A stretch of 64,000 nt of DNA from the NCBI RefSeq assembly GCF_001718195.1, contig NZ_MCNV01000021.1, positions 1 through 64,000 on the forward strand, given 5' to 3'. The stretch comes from Paraburkholderia nodosa. Lineage in GTDB: Bacteria > Pseudomonadota > Gammaproteobacteria > Burkholderiales > Burkholderiaceae. The notes beneath the pieces were generated by a model. That model was not told where the DNA came from, made no database searches, and was given only the letters and a program-made list of their open reading frames with translations. How positions within the stretch are numbered: the first letter of the stretch is position 1; each line of letters opens with the position of its first letter. The position numbers and the translations under genes are program-made. Of the stretch, positions 50,083 to 59,824 are shown piece by piece.

Positions 50083-50691
50083 GTGAATACAGCAACGTCG
50101 GCTGGAGTTGTCATCTGGCTCACCGGCATGTCCGGAGCGGGCAAGTCGACCGTCGCGCGCGCGTTGGTCAGTCGACTGCAAACGTTTGCCCTTCGAGCAA
50201 CGATGCTCGACGGCGACGTGCTGCGTACGGGCCTCAATTCAGATCTTGGTTTTAGTGACGCCGAGCGTACGGAAAATCTCAGGCGCGTCGCCCATGTGGC
50301 GGCGCTGTTTTGCAATGAGGGGTTTGTAGCCGTCACGGCGACCATTTCGCCCGAGCCCGAGCACCGGGAAAATGCACGGCGCATCGTCGGCGAATCGGCG
50401 TTTGTCGAAGTGTTTGTCGACACGCCGCTCGAAGTTTGCGAAAAGCGCGACCCCAAAGGGCTATATCAACGCGCCCGCCGCGGTGAGATCGCGCAGTTCA
50501 CTGGTATCGCTTCACCCTATCACCCACCGGCTCATCCCGATCTCACACTGCACACGCAAGACAATTCGGTCGAAACTTGCGTCGACCATATCGTCGATTA
50601 CCTGGTGCGCGACCGCCAATTTGCGATTGGCCGCGTCAGAGAACGATCGCTCAAGGTCGCTAGTCTTCGCGCGGGCATCGGTGGAAAATAA
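50083..50691 (+). CDS. cysC: Adenylylsulfate kinase (APS kinase)
   Basis: A 202-aa kinase that phosphorylates APS to PAPS. The GTG start has GAGGCGGTAAGAA before it. The P-loop WLTGMSGAGKSTVAR (residues 13-27), MLDGDVLRTGLNSDLGFSDA, TATISPEPEHRENARRIV, FVEVFVDTPLEVCEKRDPKG and FTGIASPYHPP are all standard CysC blocks. It stands alone, without cysN or cysD, inside an O-antigen region. It could supply PAPS for a glycan sulfotransferase encoded elsewhere, or simply be a displaced assimilation gene. It is convergent with the WbpM-like gene, leaving a 41-bp gap. Confidence 0.88.
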   Translation: MNTATSAGVVIWLTGMSGAGKSTVARALVSRLQTFALRATMLDGDVLRTGLNSDLGFSDAERTENLRRVAHVAALFCNEGFVAVTATISPEPEHRENARRIVGESAFVEVFVDTPLEVCEKRDPKGLYQRARRGEIAQFTGIASPYHPPAHPDLTLHTQDNSVETCVDHIVDYLVRDRQFAIGRVRERSLKVASLRAGIGGK

Positions 50692-50732
50692 GCAATGTCC
50701 GGCGAGGCGCTTTTGCGGCTTCGCCCCCGGTA

Positions 50733-52625
50733 TCAGCCAGCGGCTCTCACCGACGTCCCACTCACACTTTGAAGCTTCGACACGCTCGACGGTTGGTATT
50801 CAGGCACCCAGCGGCGAAGATCGCGGCGCACTTCGTCGTCGCCTGGAACACGGTGCTGCATAAGCCACGGCAACAGTTCGTCCAGCAGATTGACCGGCAC
50901 CTCGCGCGCCCGCGCGATGCGCAGCTTCGGGTGCGCCGTACGCGCGGTCATCTCGTCATCGGCCAGCAACTCCTCATAGAGTTTCTCGCCGGGACGCAAG
51001 CCACTAAACTCGATACGGATCTGATCTTCGGCAAAGCCATAAAGCCGGATCAGGTCGCGCGCCAGATCGACGATCTTGACCGGCTTGCCCATGTCGAGAA
51101 TGAAAATCTCGCCGCCCTGCCCCATGCTCGATGCCTGAAGCACGAGCTGCGCCGCCTCGGGAATCGTCATGAAAAAGCGGGTTATCTCGGGATGCGTGAC
51201 GGTCACGGGACCGCCCCTCGCGATCTGCTGCTGAAACTTCGGGATGACACTCCCCGCGCTACCCAGTACGTTTCCAAAGCGAACGGTCTCGAACTGTGTG
51301 CGCTCGCTCGTCTGCTGCAGCGCCTGGCACGCCATCTCGGCGAGGCGCTTGCTCGCGCCCATGACGTTGGTCGGATTCACGGCCTTGTCAGTCGAGATCA
51401 GCACGAAATGGCGCACGTTGTTGCGGATCGCCGCGGTCGCGACGCGGTACGTGCCAAGCACATTGTTGCGCAGAGCCTGCCACGCGTTGAGCTCCTCCAT
51501 CAGCGGCACGTGCTTGTATGCCGCCGCATGGAAGACGATATGTGGCGCGTAGCGCGACATGACGTGGTCGAGCAGCAGCGAGTCCTTCGCATCGCCGATG
51601 AACGAGATCATCGCCTGGTCGGGAAAGCGCTCACGGATCTCTTCGGTGAGGCGGTAGATCGCGTACTCGGACAAGTCAAACGCGATGAGCTGTGCGGGCT
51701 GGAACTTCAGGATCTGGCGGCAGAGTTCGGAGCCAATCGAGCCACCCGCGCCCGTGACCATCACCACGCGGTCTCGCAGCAGCGCCTCGACGTGGGCGGT
51801 GTCGATGTTGACCGCTTCACGGCCAAGAAGGTCTTCCAGGTCGATCTGGCGAATCTGGGAAAGAAAACCCTGGCTAGGCATGAGGGCCGTGAGCGAAGGC
51901 AAGACCATCGCCTTGACGCCAAGGCGCACGCAGAGCGTAGCGAGGCGTCGCTGCGTCTCCATGGGCGCGGACGGGATCGCGATGATCACATGCTCGACCT
52001 TGAGCGTCTCCGTCCAGCGCGCGATTTCATCGATCGTGCCGAGGACCTTGTAGCCATAGATCTCGCGGCCCCGCTTCGCGACGTCGTCGTCGAGCAGACC
52101 GACCAGGCGCCACTCACCCGAGCGCGACAATTCACGCGCGAGGCTCGCGCCCGCGCCCCCCGCGCCGAGAATCAGTACGGGCTTACCGCGACCGACAAGA
52201 CCGCCGTACAGATAGAACTCTTTACTGGCCCGATAGATCGCTCGCGCGCCGCCCATCGCGAGGAACAGTAGCATCGGCGTAAGCAGGAGGACCGAGCGTG
52301 GAATGATCGGTTTCGGCTGAAACATGACCGCGCCGATCATCACGACGAGCGCACCGACCACGATCGCCTTTGCGATGCGCATCAGATCGGGCAGGCTCGC
52401 GAATACCCACAAGCCACGGTACAAGCCGAAGGTGCGAAACATCGCGCCGTAGACGGGAAGGACCCAGAAGAGTGCGACGCATGCGCCCTTAAAAAAGGGA
52501 GCCGGAATTTCACCGTTGAAGCGGACGACGTACGCGACGAGCCATGCCGCCACTGCGGCCAGCATGTCGAAGAAGAAAACACCGAACGACAACCAAGATG
52601 CCTTGGATCGCAACATTGGCGGCAA
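50733..52625 (-). CDS. wbpM: WbpM/FlaA1-like membrane nucleotide-sugar 4,6-dehydratase
   Basis: A 630-aa protein. Four N-terminal transmembrane segments (about 10-125) are followed by a linker domain with a Rossmann motif (PVLILGAGGAGASLARELS). The catalytic extended SDR starts with VVMVTGAGGSIGSELCRQIL near residue 290 and has ISTDKAVNPTNVMGASKRLA, in which the usual catalytic Tyr is Met (M-x-x-x-K), a hallmark of WbpM. FGNVLGSAGSVIPKFQQQIA and FSGLRPGEKLYEELLADDEM also fit. It would form UDP-4-keto-6-deoxy-GlcNAc for the QuiNAc/FucNAc-type initiating sugar used by the WecA-like transferase upstream. A 311-bp gap with no gene separates it from that transferase. Confidence 0.9.
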   Translation of the reverse strand: MPPMLRSKASWLSFGVFFFDMLAAVAAWLVAYVVRFNGEIPAPFFKGACVALFWVLPVYGAMFRTFGLYRGLWVFASLPDLMRIAKAIVVGALVVMIGAVMFQPKPIIPRSVLLLTPMLLFLAMGGARAIYRASKEFYLYGGLVGRGKPVLILGAGGAGASLARELSRSGEWRLVGLLDDDVAKRGREIYGYKVLGTIDEIARWTETLKVEHVIIAIPSAPMETQRRLATLCVRLGVKAMVLPSLTALMPSQGFLSQIRQIDLEDLLGREAVNIDTAHVEALLRDRVVMVTGAGGSIGSELCRQILKFQPAQLIAFDLSEYAIYRLTEEIRERFPDQAMISFIGDAKDSLLLDHVMSRYAPHIVFHAAAYKHVPLMEELNAWQALRNNVLGTYRVATAAIRNNVRHFVLISTDKAVNPTNVMGASKRLAEMACQALQQTSERTQFETVRFGNVLGSAGSVIPKFQQQIARGGPVTVTHPEITRFFMTIPEAAQLVLQASSMGQGGEIFILDMGKPVKIVDLARDLIRLYGFAEDQIRIEFSGLRPGEKLYEELLADDEMTARTAHPKLRIARAREVPVNLLDELLPWLMQHRVPGDDEVRRDLRRWVPEYQPSSVSKLQSVSGTSVRAAG

Positions 52626-52936
52626 ACCTCGAAATTATTTCGCGTCAGATTCTGGGGAGGCTGCCCTGTGAAGATCGATGACGATCTCCCGGGAGGCAAA
52701 TCTCCAGACCACGCACCTAAACTTGGCCATTGCTGCCACAGGGACCCGCTCCATGCCGCGGCGCCGCAGCAGTTATTATGCCCGCAAGCCTGACGAGGTA
52801 CCAAACGATCGGAGCGCACCGCGCACTGATCTTAATGCTTGCGATGCGCCGCAGGAATTTCCCTAAAGAAACAAACGTCTCAGCCGCGTTACAGATGCGT
52901 CAGCATTTAAAGGGAAGAATCGACTGCGGAGATAAG

Positions 52937-53959
52937 CTAATTGTCGTTAGAATTCTGAAAGCTTCGCCAATGCATATCGATGACGACGGCACAGCCGCCC
53001 AGAACGCCGTACCACGCTGCAAAAATCAGCCATTGCTGCCACATCGGCCGCCCCAGCGCCCATAGCGCGACGATGACGCCGGCAAACATCACGGCATACC
53101 AGTAGATTGCGGTGCGGCTGTGACCGATGCCCGAGCGCACCATGCGTTGATAGTAGTGCTCCCGATGCGCTTGCCAGAATTTTTCCCCACGACACACGCG
53201 CCTCAGCAATGTAATCGACGCATCCGCAACAAACGGGGAAAAAACAAGGGCTGGAAACCAAAGCGGCCAGACGGCGCCGCGCCAGCCCCAGTAGCCGAGT
53301 GCGCCCGCCAGAAAGCCGAGCGTGATCGAACCGGCGTCACCCAGGAACAATTTCGCCGGGTGATAATTGAGGAACAGGAAGCCGAGTGCTGCCCCGGCGA
53401 GGGCGGCACCCACCTGTGCCAACGCCGGCGATGGATGCCCTGTGGCCAGAGCCGCCGCCGCGTAAGCGCCGAAACCAAACAGCGCCATGCCGCCTGCGAG
53501 GCCATCAGCGCCGTCCATGAAGTTGTACAGGTTGATCAGCCAGAGCATCAGGAAGCCGATGCCTGCGAGCAGCCACCAAGGCGCGTCCGCCGGCCAGATG
53601 ACGACCAGCGCGACCACTGCCGCGAAATGGACGGCAAACCGGATGCGCGCGGGCAAATCGCGACGATCGTCGATCTGCGACATCAAGGCGAGCGCCGCCG
53701 CTCCCGCCGCGATCAACCACATCTGCGGTGCGTGCCATAAAAGCGCCGCGAGGCCGACCGGTACGATCCCCCAACCGCCCACGCGCGGAATCGGCTTGAC
53801 GTGAAGCGAGCGATGATTCGGCACATCGGTCGCGATACGCCAGCCGAGACCGCTCGAAAGCAAGCCCCGCAGGATCAGAAAACTTGCCAGGGCCGACGCC
53901 GCGGCCGTAAGCAGCACGATCCAGCCGGATGTTGCGATTACGTCAAAAACCTCGCTCAT
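52937..53959 (-). CDS. WecA/WbpL-like initiating glycosyl-1-phosphate transferase
   Basis: A 340-aa MraY/WecA-family polytopic enzyme that transfers a HexNAc-1-phosphate to undecaprenyl phosphate, the first step of O-unit synthesis. From ATG 53959 it has about ten hydrophobic segments. The conserved cytoplasmic loops are RSLHVKPIPRVGGWG, QIDDRRDLPARIRFAVHF (DD motif), LINLYNFMDGADGLAGGMAL, LNYHPAKLFLGDAGSITLGF and HREHYYQRMVRSGIGHS. It overlaps the upstream epimerase by ATGA. This epimerase-transferase-WbpM order matches WbpV/WbpL/WbpM-like systems for FucNAc or QuiNAc initiation. Confidence 0.88.
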   Translation of the reverse strand: MSEVFDVIATSGWIVLLTAAASALASFLILRGLLSSGLGWRIATDVPNHRSLHVKPIPRVGGWGIVPVGLAALLWHAPQMWLIAAGAAALALMSQIDDRRDLPARIRFAVHFAAVVALVVIWPADAPWWLLAGIGFLMLWLINLYNFMDGADGLAGGMALFGFGAYAAAALATGHPSPALAQVGAALAGAALGFLFLNYHPAKLFLGDAGSITLGFLAGALGYWGWRGAVWPLWFPALVFSPFVADASITLLRRVCRGEKFWQAHREHYYQRMVRSGIGHSRTAIYWYAVMFAGVIVALWALGRPMWQQWLIFAAWYGVLGGCAVVIDMHWRSFQNSNDN

Positions 53960-54939
53960 GCGCGCCCCTGCTCCTTGCGACATGCGCGATACCAGTCGGC
54001 CGTCGCGCGCAGTCCCTCGTCCAGCGTGTACGGCGGGTGCCAGCCCGACAACTGTCGCTGGATCGCCGATGCATCGAGAACCAGACTTTCGGTGAGACGC
54101 TCGATTTGCGCGGTTCTTCCCGTGAGCCTGCCGGCGAGTTTGAGAAGCGACACGGGCACCGGTATGAGCCGTGCCGGGCGGCCGAGATGCCTGCCAGTGG
54201 CACGCAGCAGGTCCGCGACGGAAGGCGCGACATCGTCTGCCAGATGAAAACAACCGTTTGCTGAGCGTGCGTCGGATGCGCAATGCATGAGCGCGTCGGC
54301 CAGATTGTCGACGAACAGCAGGCTGCGCTGGGCATCCACGGCGCCCAACGGCAACGGTGTCCCGCGCCAGACGGTATCGAGCATCTTGCGGAAGTTGGCG
54401 CCGACGTCCGGGCCATAGACGAGTGGTGGCCGTACGACCACGACATCGAGTCCCGTCTCGCTGCGCAACTCGGCCAGTGACCGTTCCGCCGCAAGCTTCG
54501 AGCGGCCGTAGGCGTCGTCGGGTTGCGCGAGCGCGTCTTCTCGCAGCGGTTCGCGCGTGCCCCCGCTCCCCGCGATTGCCTTGATGCTGCTCACGTAGAT
54601 GAATCGACGCACGCCATTGCGCTGTGCGGCGCGCGCGACGCGTAGCGTCCCCTCGACGTTGGTCGCATTGAAGGCTCGCTGCGTCTCGTCACTCTCCGTT
54701 TCATTCATGACGTGCACGCGCGCGGCAAGATGCACGACACAGTCGACATCGCCGGACGGCGCCCGCCAATGCACGTCGATATCGGCGAATTCCGGCCTGC
54801 CATGAACCCATTCCGCGACGCCAACCGGTGCTGTGCCAGCACGGCGGACGATACCGGTTACGCGGTGTCCGTTTTCGACCAGGGTACGGCATAGGGCGCG
54901 GCCCACGAAGCCATTCGCGCCCGTTACCACGACATGCAT
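53956..54939 (-). CDS. NAD-dependent epimerase/reductase for the initiating sugar
   Basis: A 327-aa extended SDR: MHVVVTGANGFVGRALCRTL (Rossmann), CVVHLAARVHVMNE, FIYVSSIKAIAGSG with YGRSK (Y-x-x-x-K), VVRPPLVYGPDVGANFRKML and RSLLFVDNLADALMHC. Members of the WbpK/WbpV group reduce or epimerise UDP-4-keto-6-deoxy-HexNAc, the product expected from the WbpM-like dehydratase, to FucNAc or QuiNAc. Its stop overlaps the start of the WecA-like gene, so the route dehydratase, reductase, transferase is encoded together. Which stereoisomer is made is not resolvable. Confidence 0.83.
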   Translation of the reverse strand: MHVVVTGANGFVGRALCRTLVENGHRVTGIVRRAGTAPVGVAEWVHGRPEFADIDVHWRAPSGDVDCVVHLAARVHVMNETESDETQRAFNATNVEGTLRVARAAQRNGVRRFIYVSSIKAIAGSGGTREPLREDALAQPDDAYGRSKLAAERSLAELRSETGLDVVVVRPPLVYGPDVGANFRKMLDTVWRGTPLPLGAVDAQRSLLFVDNLADALMHCASDARSANGCFHLADDVAPSVADLLRATGRHLGRPARLIPVPVSLLKLAGRLTGRTAQIERLTESLVLDASAIQRQLSGWHPPYTLDEGLRATADWYRACRKEQGRA

Positions 54940-55602
54940 TGGTGTTGGTTCCAGGTAGCTCTAGACGAGAAAAATACGAATACGGCCAGTGAAGGAGCGC
55001 GATCGTACGGCGTTCGCGCTCGATTGGCGCATAACAATAGTGTAACGGATGGTCGCCTCGGGACTGGATCGAATGCGGCTGACCACGTGCAAATCATGGT
55101 GGCATGGGAACGCCACTTGCACCGAACCTTCAACTAAGCAGCGTGGCCTGCGGCGACACCAGGACCAGATGCATGTACTTCCAACGTTAACGCAACGCAC
55201 CCAAAGCGACAAATCGCAGGCATCGTCAAGGGACGGCACCCGACAGGTACGCATCGAACTGACTGCTGGCCTGCATCAGCAAACGCGCTGGAGCTGATCC
55301 GACCGTCCTGGAGATCGATCCGCTGGCCTCGCGGGAGATGTCGATAGAAGCCGGAAGCGGTTGGAGGCAGCACAAAGCCGCCGTTCGGTGGTTGCTATGC
55401 AATACCAGAGCGGAACAATATAATGCTCAGGTTCCGCTTCCAAGACCTTACAAAATCACACAAAGTAAGCAACGGGGATGATGCCCCAATAGCCGCGTAG
55501 TGCTCAACGGTGAATTGTCGTGCAGTTTTGCGACTTCCGTCGCTCCGGCCCGTAAGCCAATCATTGCCTTCCAGAATCTACCGAATACACCACAGGATTT
55601 CG
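54940..55602. other. Divergent intergenic region ahead of the rfb operon
   Basis: About 660 bp with no convincing gene, separating the minus-strand O-unit genes from the plus-strand rfbF operon. It must hold two promoters. No JUMPstart-like element or riboswitch was recognised. Composition drops toward AT-rich near 55390-55480, consistent with a promoter for the operon. Confidence 0.4.
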
Positions 55603-56373
55603 ATGAAAGCTATCATTCTCGCAGGCGGACTTGGGACTCGAATTTCCGAAGACACGGCCAATCGCCCGAAGCCAATGATAGAAATCGGAGGGAAACCGAT
55701 TCTGTGGCACATCATGAAGATCTACTCGGCTTACGGGGTCAACGATTTCGTGATCTGCTGCGGCTATAAGGGCTATGTAATCAAGGAATATTTTGCGAAC
55801 TATTTCCTTCATACGTCGGATGTGACGTTCGATATGCGTACGAATGAAATGAAGGTTCATCAGCAATATGCCGAGCCCTGGAAGGTGACGTTAGTCGACA
55901 CCGGAGAATCGACGATGACGGGCGGCCGTCTGCGTCGGGTGAAAGACTTCGTTAAGGATGAGGAATCTTTTTGCTTCACCTATGGTGATGGGCTTAGCAA
56001 CATCAACATCAATACGCTCACGGAGTATCACAGGCAGCGCGGAACCCTTGCGACGCTCAGCGCCACTTACCCGCCAGGCCGTTTCGGCGCACTGGATATC
56101 CGGGAAAACAAAGTCAGTTCGTTCAAGGAAAAGCCGAAGGGCGACGGCGGAATGATTAATGGCGGATTCTTTGTGCTATCGCCGAAGGTGATCGACCTGA
56201 TCCCGGACGACCAATGCATTTGGGAACGCGAGCCGCTGGAACAACTCGCCAGTAGTGGTCAACTTTCGGCGTACGAGCATGAAGGCTTCTGGCAGCCCAT
56301 GGATACGTTGAGGGACAAGAATTACCTGGAAGAGCTTTGGCAGAGTGGCAAGGCGCCCTGGAAGGTGTGGTGA
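55603..56373 (+). CDS. rfbF: Glucose-1-phosphate cytidylyltransferase
   Basis: A 256-aa enzyme making CDP-glucose from glucose-1-P and CTP, the entry to CDP-3,6-dideoxyhexoses. It starts MKAIILAGGLGTRISEDTAN at 55603 (longer upstream frame rejected). The family blocks RPKPMIEIGGKPILWHIMKI, YGVNDFVICCGYKGYVIKEY, ESFCFTYGDGLSNININTL and EREPLEQLASSGQLSAYEHE, ending KAPWKVW, are nearly textbook RfbF. It is the first gene of a tightly coupled operon; rfbG starts at its stop (TGATG). Confidence 0.95.
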   Translation: MKAIILAGGLGTRISEDTANRPKPMIEIGGKPILWHIMKIYSAYGVNDFVICCGYKGYVIKEYFANYFLHTSDVTFDMRTNEMKVHQQYAEPWKVTLVDTGESTMTGGRLRRVKDFVKDEESFCFTYGDGLSNININTLTEYHRQRGTLATLSATYPPGRFGALDIRENKVSSFKEKPKGDGGMINGGFFVLSPKVIDLIPDDQCIWEREPLEQLASSGQLSAYEHEGFWQPMDTLRDKNYLEELWQSGKAPWKVW

Positions 56374-57443
56374 TGACGGACAGTTCATTCTGGCGTGGCA
56401 AGAAAGTCTTTCTTACGGGGCATACCGGTTTCAAAGGCAGCTGGCTGACGCTCTGGCTACAGGCGCTCGGCGCCAGAGTCACGGGCTTTTCGCTCGCCCC
56501 CACTACCGAGCCGAACATGTTCGCGCTTGCGCGGGTTGCTGACGGCATTGAATCGATCATCGGGGATATACGCAACCGCGAGTCCCTGTTGAATGCGATC
56601 AAAGAGGCTGCGCCAGACGTTGTGATTCATATGGCAGCCCAGCCGCTCGTGCGCGAATCGTATGTGAATCCGGTGGAGACGTACGAGACGAATGTACTGG
56701 GTACAGTGCACTTGCTCGAGGCTGTTCGACACGTCCCCACCGTGCGGTCCGTCGTTATTGTCACCACTGACAAGTGTTACGAGAATCGGGAATGGGAATG
56801 GGGCTACCGCGAAAACGAAGCAATGGGTGGCTACGATCCGTACAGCAGCAGTAAGGGCTGCACTGAGTTGGTCACCGCCGCCTACCGTAGCTCTTTCTTC
56901 AATCCCGCAGCTTACGATAAACACGGCGTAGCAATCGCAAGCGCTCGCGCAGGCAATGTCATCGGGGGCGGAGACTGGGCAGTAGACCGGCTCATCCCCG
57001 ACATCATCCGCGCAATCGGCAATGGAGAGACAGTCAGCATCCGCAGTCCGCACGCGATTCGGCCGTGGCAACACGTCCTCGAACCACTCAGTGGTTACCT
57101 TGCCCTCGCAGAAAGCCTGCATACCGCTGGACCGCGTCATGCCGACGCGTGGAACTTCGGGCCAAATGATTCGGATGCTCAGCCTGTTCAAGCGATCGTC
57201 GAGCGGCTCACATCACAATGGGGTGACAATGCGCGCTGGGCGCTGGACGGCAATGAGCACCCGCACGAAGCCACTTATCTGAAACTGGACTGCTCGAAAG
57301 CGCGTACGCGCCTCGGCTGGCGCCCCCGGTGGAGTCTCGACCGGACACTTGACAACATTGTCAGCTGGTACAAGGCCGCCGCCCGTGGTGAAGATATGCG
57401 CGCAGTTACACTAGCCCAAATTGACGAATACACTCAGTCTTAA
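56373..57443 (+). CDS. rfbG: CDP-glucose 4,6-dehydratase
   Basis: A 356-aa NAD-dependent SDR forming CDP-4-keto-6-deoxyglucose. It starts MTDSSFWRGKKVFLTGHTGF with TGHTGFKGSWL. Next come DVVIHMAAQPLVRESYVNPV, VIVTTDKCYENREWEWGYRE, GGYDPYSSSKGCTELVTAAY (Y-x-x-x-K) and ARAGNVIGGGDWAVDRLIPD, all canonical RfbG motifs. It begins at 56373, overlapping the rfbF stop, and is followed 11 bp later by rfbH. Confidence 0.95.
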   Translation: MTDSSFWRGKKVFLTGHTGFKGSWLTLWLQALGARVTGFSLAPTTEPNMFALARVADGIESIIGDIRNRESLLNAIKEAAPDVVIHMAAQPLVRESYVNPVETYETNVLGTVHLLEAVRHVPTVRSVVIVTTDKCYENREWEWGYRENEAMGGYDPYSSSKGCTELVTAAYRSSFFNPAAYDKHGVAIASARAGNVIGGGDWAVDRLIPDIIRAIGNGETVSIRSPHAIRPWQHVLEPLSGYLALAESLHTAGPRHADAWNFGPNDSDAQPVQAIVERLTSQWGDNARWALDGNEHPHEATYLKLDCSKARTRLGWRPRWSLDRTLDNIVSWYKAAARGEDMRAVTLAQIDEYTQS

Positions 57444-57454
57444 GACTACCCGCC

Positions 57455-58768
57455 ATGAATAAAGATCAGATCCGCGAGCAGATTATCCAACTCGTGCAGC
57501 AGTACGGTTCGCTTGCCACGCAACGGCCCGCATTCGAACCCGGAAAAACCGTGATCCCGCCCTCCGGCAAGGTGATTGGCGCACGCGAGATGGAGCTCAT
57601 GGTCGAAGCATCGCTCGACGGCTGGCTTACGACCGGGCGTTTCAATGACGAGTTCGAAAAGAAACTCGCAGCGTATCTCGGCGTGAATTTCCTGATTACC
57701 GTCAACTCGGGTTCGTCCGCTAATCTGGTTGCGTTCTCAACGCTGACCTCCCCGAAGCTCGGCGATCGCGCGATCAAACGCGGTGACGAAGTAATCGGAG
57801 TTGCGGCGGGTTTCCCGACCACCGTCAATCCTATTATCCAGTTCGGCGCAGTACCGGTTTTTGTCGACGTAGAACTAGGTACGTACAACATCGACGCAAG
57901 CAAGATCGAAGCAGCCATTTCGCCGAAGACGAAAGCGATCATGCTCGCTCATACACTGGGCAATCCTTACAATCTCGAAGTCATCGTCGCCCTTTGCAAG
58001 AAGTACAACCTGTGGCTCATCGAAGACTGCTGCGATGCGCTTGGCGCGACCTATAACGGTCAACTCGTAGGTACGTTCGGCGACATCGGCACGCTCAGCT
58101 TCTATCCCGCGCACCACATCACTATGGGTGAAGGCGGCGCTGTCTTCACGAATAACCCCGAACTCAAGTTGATCGCGGAATCGTTCCGCGATTGGGGGCG
58201 TGACTGTTACTGCGCACCTGGCAAGGACAACACCTGTGGCAAACGGTTCTGCTGGAAGCTTGGCAACTTGCCAGAAGGCTACGACCACAAGTACACCTAC
58301 ACGCATCTCGGCTACAACCTGAAGATCACGGACATGCAGGCGGCGTGTGCGCTTGCGCAGATGGATCGCCTCGATGGTTTCGTGCAGGCGCGTCGCGAGA
58401 ACTTCGCATATCTGCATGACCGGTTGCAAAGCTGCAAGGACTTTCTGATTTTGCCCGACGCGACGCCGAATTCCGATCCGTCATGGTTTGGCTTCCCGAT
58501 TACCTTGAAGCCAGAAGCCGAGTTCAACCGCGTTGACCTGCTTGACTACCTCGATCAGAACAAGGTCGGTACGCGACTGCTTTTCGCTGGCAACCTCACG
58601 CGTCAGCCGTACATGATTGGCAGGGAATACCGTGTCAGCGGCGAACTGACGAATACCGACATCGTCATGAACCGCACCTTCTGGGTCGGCGTGTACCCTG
58701 GCCTCAGCAAGGAGATGCTCGACTTCGTCGCCGAAAAGATCGAAACATTCCTCGGCGTCAACTTCTGA
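57455..58768 (+). CDS. rfbH: CDP-4-keto-6-deoxyglucose-3-dehydrase (E1)
   Basis: A 437-aa PMP-dependent, [2Fe-2S] enzyme that removes the C3 hydroxyl of CDP-4-keto-6-deoxyglucose. The active-site lysine of related aminotransferases is replaced by His220 (FYPAHHITMGEGG, residues 216-228), as in Yersinia E1. The iron-sulfur ligands are present as C193-X57-C251-X-C253-X7-C261, matching the published E1 spacing. So the protein should be catalytically complete. The usual NADH-dependent E3 reductase (RfbI/AscD) is not in the window and must come from elsewhere. The family start MNKDQIREQIIQLVQQYGSL fits. Confidence 0.95.
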   Translation: MNKDQIREQIIQLVQQYGSLATQRPAFEPGKTVIPPSGKVIGAREMELMVEASLDGWLTTGRFNDEFEKKLAAYLGVNFLITVNSGSSANLVAFSTLTSPKLGDRAIKRGDEVIGVAAGFPTTVNPIIQFGAVPVFVDVELGTYNIDASKIEAAISPKTKAIMLAHTLGNPYNLEVIVALCKKYNLWLIEDCCDALGATYNGQLVGTFGDIGTLSFYPAHHITMGEGGAVFTNNPELKLIAESFRDWGRDCYCAPGKDNTCGKRFCWKLGNLPEGYDHKYTYTHLGYNLKITDMQAACALAQMDRLDGFVQARRENFAYLHDRLQSCKDFLILPDATPNSDPSWFGFPITLKPEAEFNRVDLLDYLDQNKVGTRLLFAGNLTRQPYMIGREYRVSGELTNTDIVMNRTFWVGVYPGLSKEMLDFVAEKIETFLGVNF

Positions 58769-58777
58769 TTTAAAAAT

Positions 58778-59824
58778 ATGCGTAAGCCGCTGCCCGTTGA
58801 GGATCTCGATTTGATCGTCGACCAGACCGCCGAGGTCTGGTCTGCGTTCGATCGCGCGCGGCTTTTCATCACCGGTGGAACAGGTTTTATCGGCTCCTGG
58901 CTGCTCGAGGTGGTGCAGCATGCCAACCGCGTACGAGGTAGCGGGATCGAAATCGTCGCGCTGAGTCGTGACCCCGACAAGGCACAAGGCCACGCGCCTC
59001 ATCTATTCAATAGCGCTGAAGTAACGCTAATCAGAGGCGATGTGGCGGATTTCAGGGCAAACGCCGGACCAATCGATTTATGCATTCATGCGGCAACTGA
59101 TGTTGCCGATCCAGCGAAGGCCTCGGACAGGCTACGAATATTCGATACGAATATCATCGGTACGCGAAATGTGCTCGACTTCGCCCAGGCACACGGCGCG
59201 TCGCGCTTTCTGCTCACATCGAGCGGCGCGATATATGGTACTCAGCCGCCAGCGCTCACCCACGTACCGGAGACATTTAGCGGAGCACCCGATCCGCTCG
59301 ACGTGAGCGCTGCGTATGGTCAAGGCAAACGCGCAGCGGAATGGCTGGTGTCGGCGTACGGGCACCAGAGCAATATGTGCGCCACTATTGCCCGGATCTA
59401 CGCACTCATCGGTCCAGGCATCCCGCTTGACGGCCCGTTCGCGGCTGGAAATTTTATTCGTGATGCTTTGGCTGGTCGCCCTATCACCATCAACGGTGAC
59501 GGGTGCCCGATGCGCAGTTATCTCTATATGGCGGACGCCTGCGTTTGGCTCCTTCAAATGTTGCATTCCGGCGAACGCGGCCAGGCATACAACGTAGGAT
59601 CCGAGCGTGAGATTTCGATTATTGATCTGGCACGCATGATCGAAGCCCTGTGCGGCTCCAACATCCTGGCGACGCCGCGCATATCCCCGACAGGCGCCCC
59701 CGCCCCGAGGTACGTTCCGGATACGACAAAGGCGCGCAGCGTCCTCAATGTCGCAGAAATAACGCCTCTCGAAGACGCCTTACTCAAGACGATCAACTGG
59801 AACCGCATGGCGGTCACGGCATGA
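58778..59824 (+). CDS. CDP-sugar reductase/epimerase-like SDR
   Basis: A 348-aa SDR beginning MRKPLPVEDLDLIVDQTAEV. An N-terminal extension of about 25 residues precedes the Rossmann ARLFITGGTGFIGSWLLEVV. Catalytic LLTSSGAIYGTQPP and SAAYGQGKRAAEWL (Y-x-x-x-K) are intact, followed by RIYALIGPGIPLDGPFAAGN and GCPMRSYLYMADACVWLLQM. This resembles abequose/paratose synthase-like 4-ketoreductases but is not clearly either. Given the adjacent transketolase genes, it may act on the product of that enzyme rather than on the plain dideoxy ketosugar. It overlaps the next gene by ATGA (59821-59824). Confidence 0.7.
   Translation: MRKPLPVEDLDLIVDQTAEVWSAFDRARLFITGGTGFIGSWLLEVVQHANRVRGSGIEIVALSRDPDKAQGHAPHLFNSAEVTLIRGDVADFRANAGPIDLCIHAATDVADPAKASDRLRIFDTNIIGTRNVLDFAQAHGASRFLLTSSGAIYGTQPPALTHVPETFSGAPDPLDVSAAYGQGKRAAEWLVSAYGHQSNMCATIARIYALIGPGIPLDGPFAAGNFIRDALAGRPITINGDGCPMRSYLYMADACVWLLQMLHSGERGQAYNVGSEREISIIDLARMIEALCGSNILATPRISPTGAPAPRYVPDTTKARSVLNVAEITPLEDALLKTINWNRMAVTA

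Noticed and set aside
50769..52271. 500-codon plus-strand frame opposite the WbpM-like gene
   Set aside because: Mirror frame of a well-identified dehydratase.
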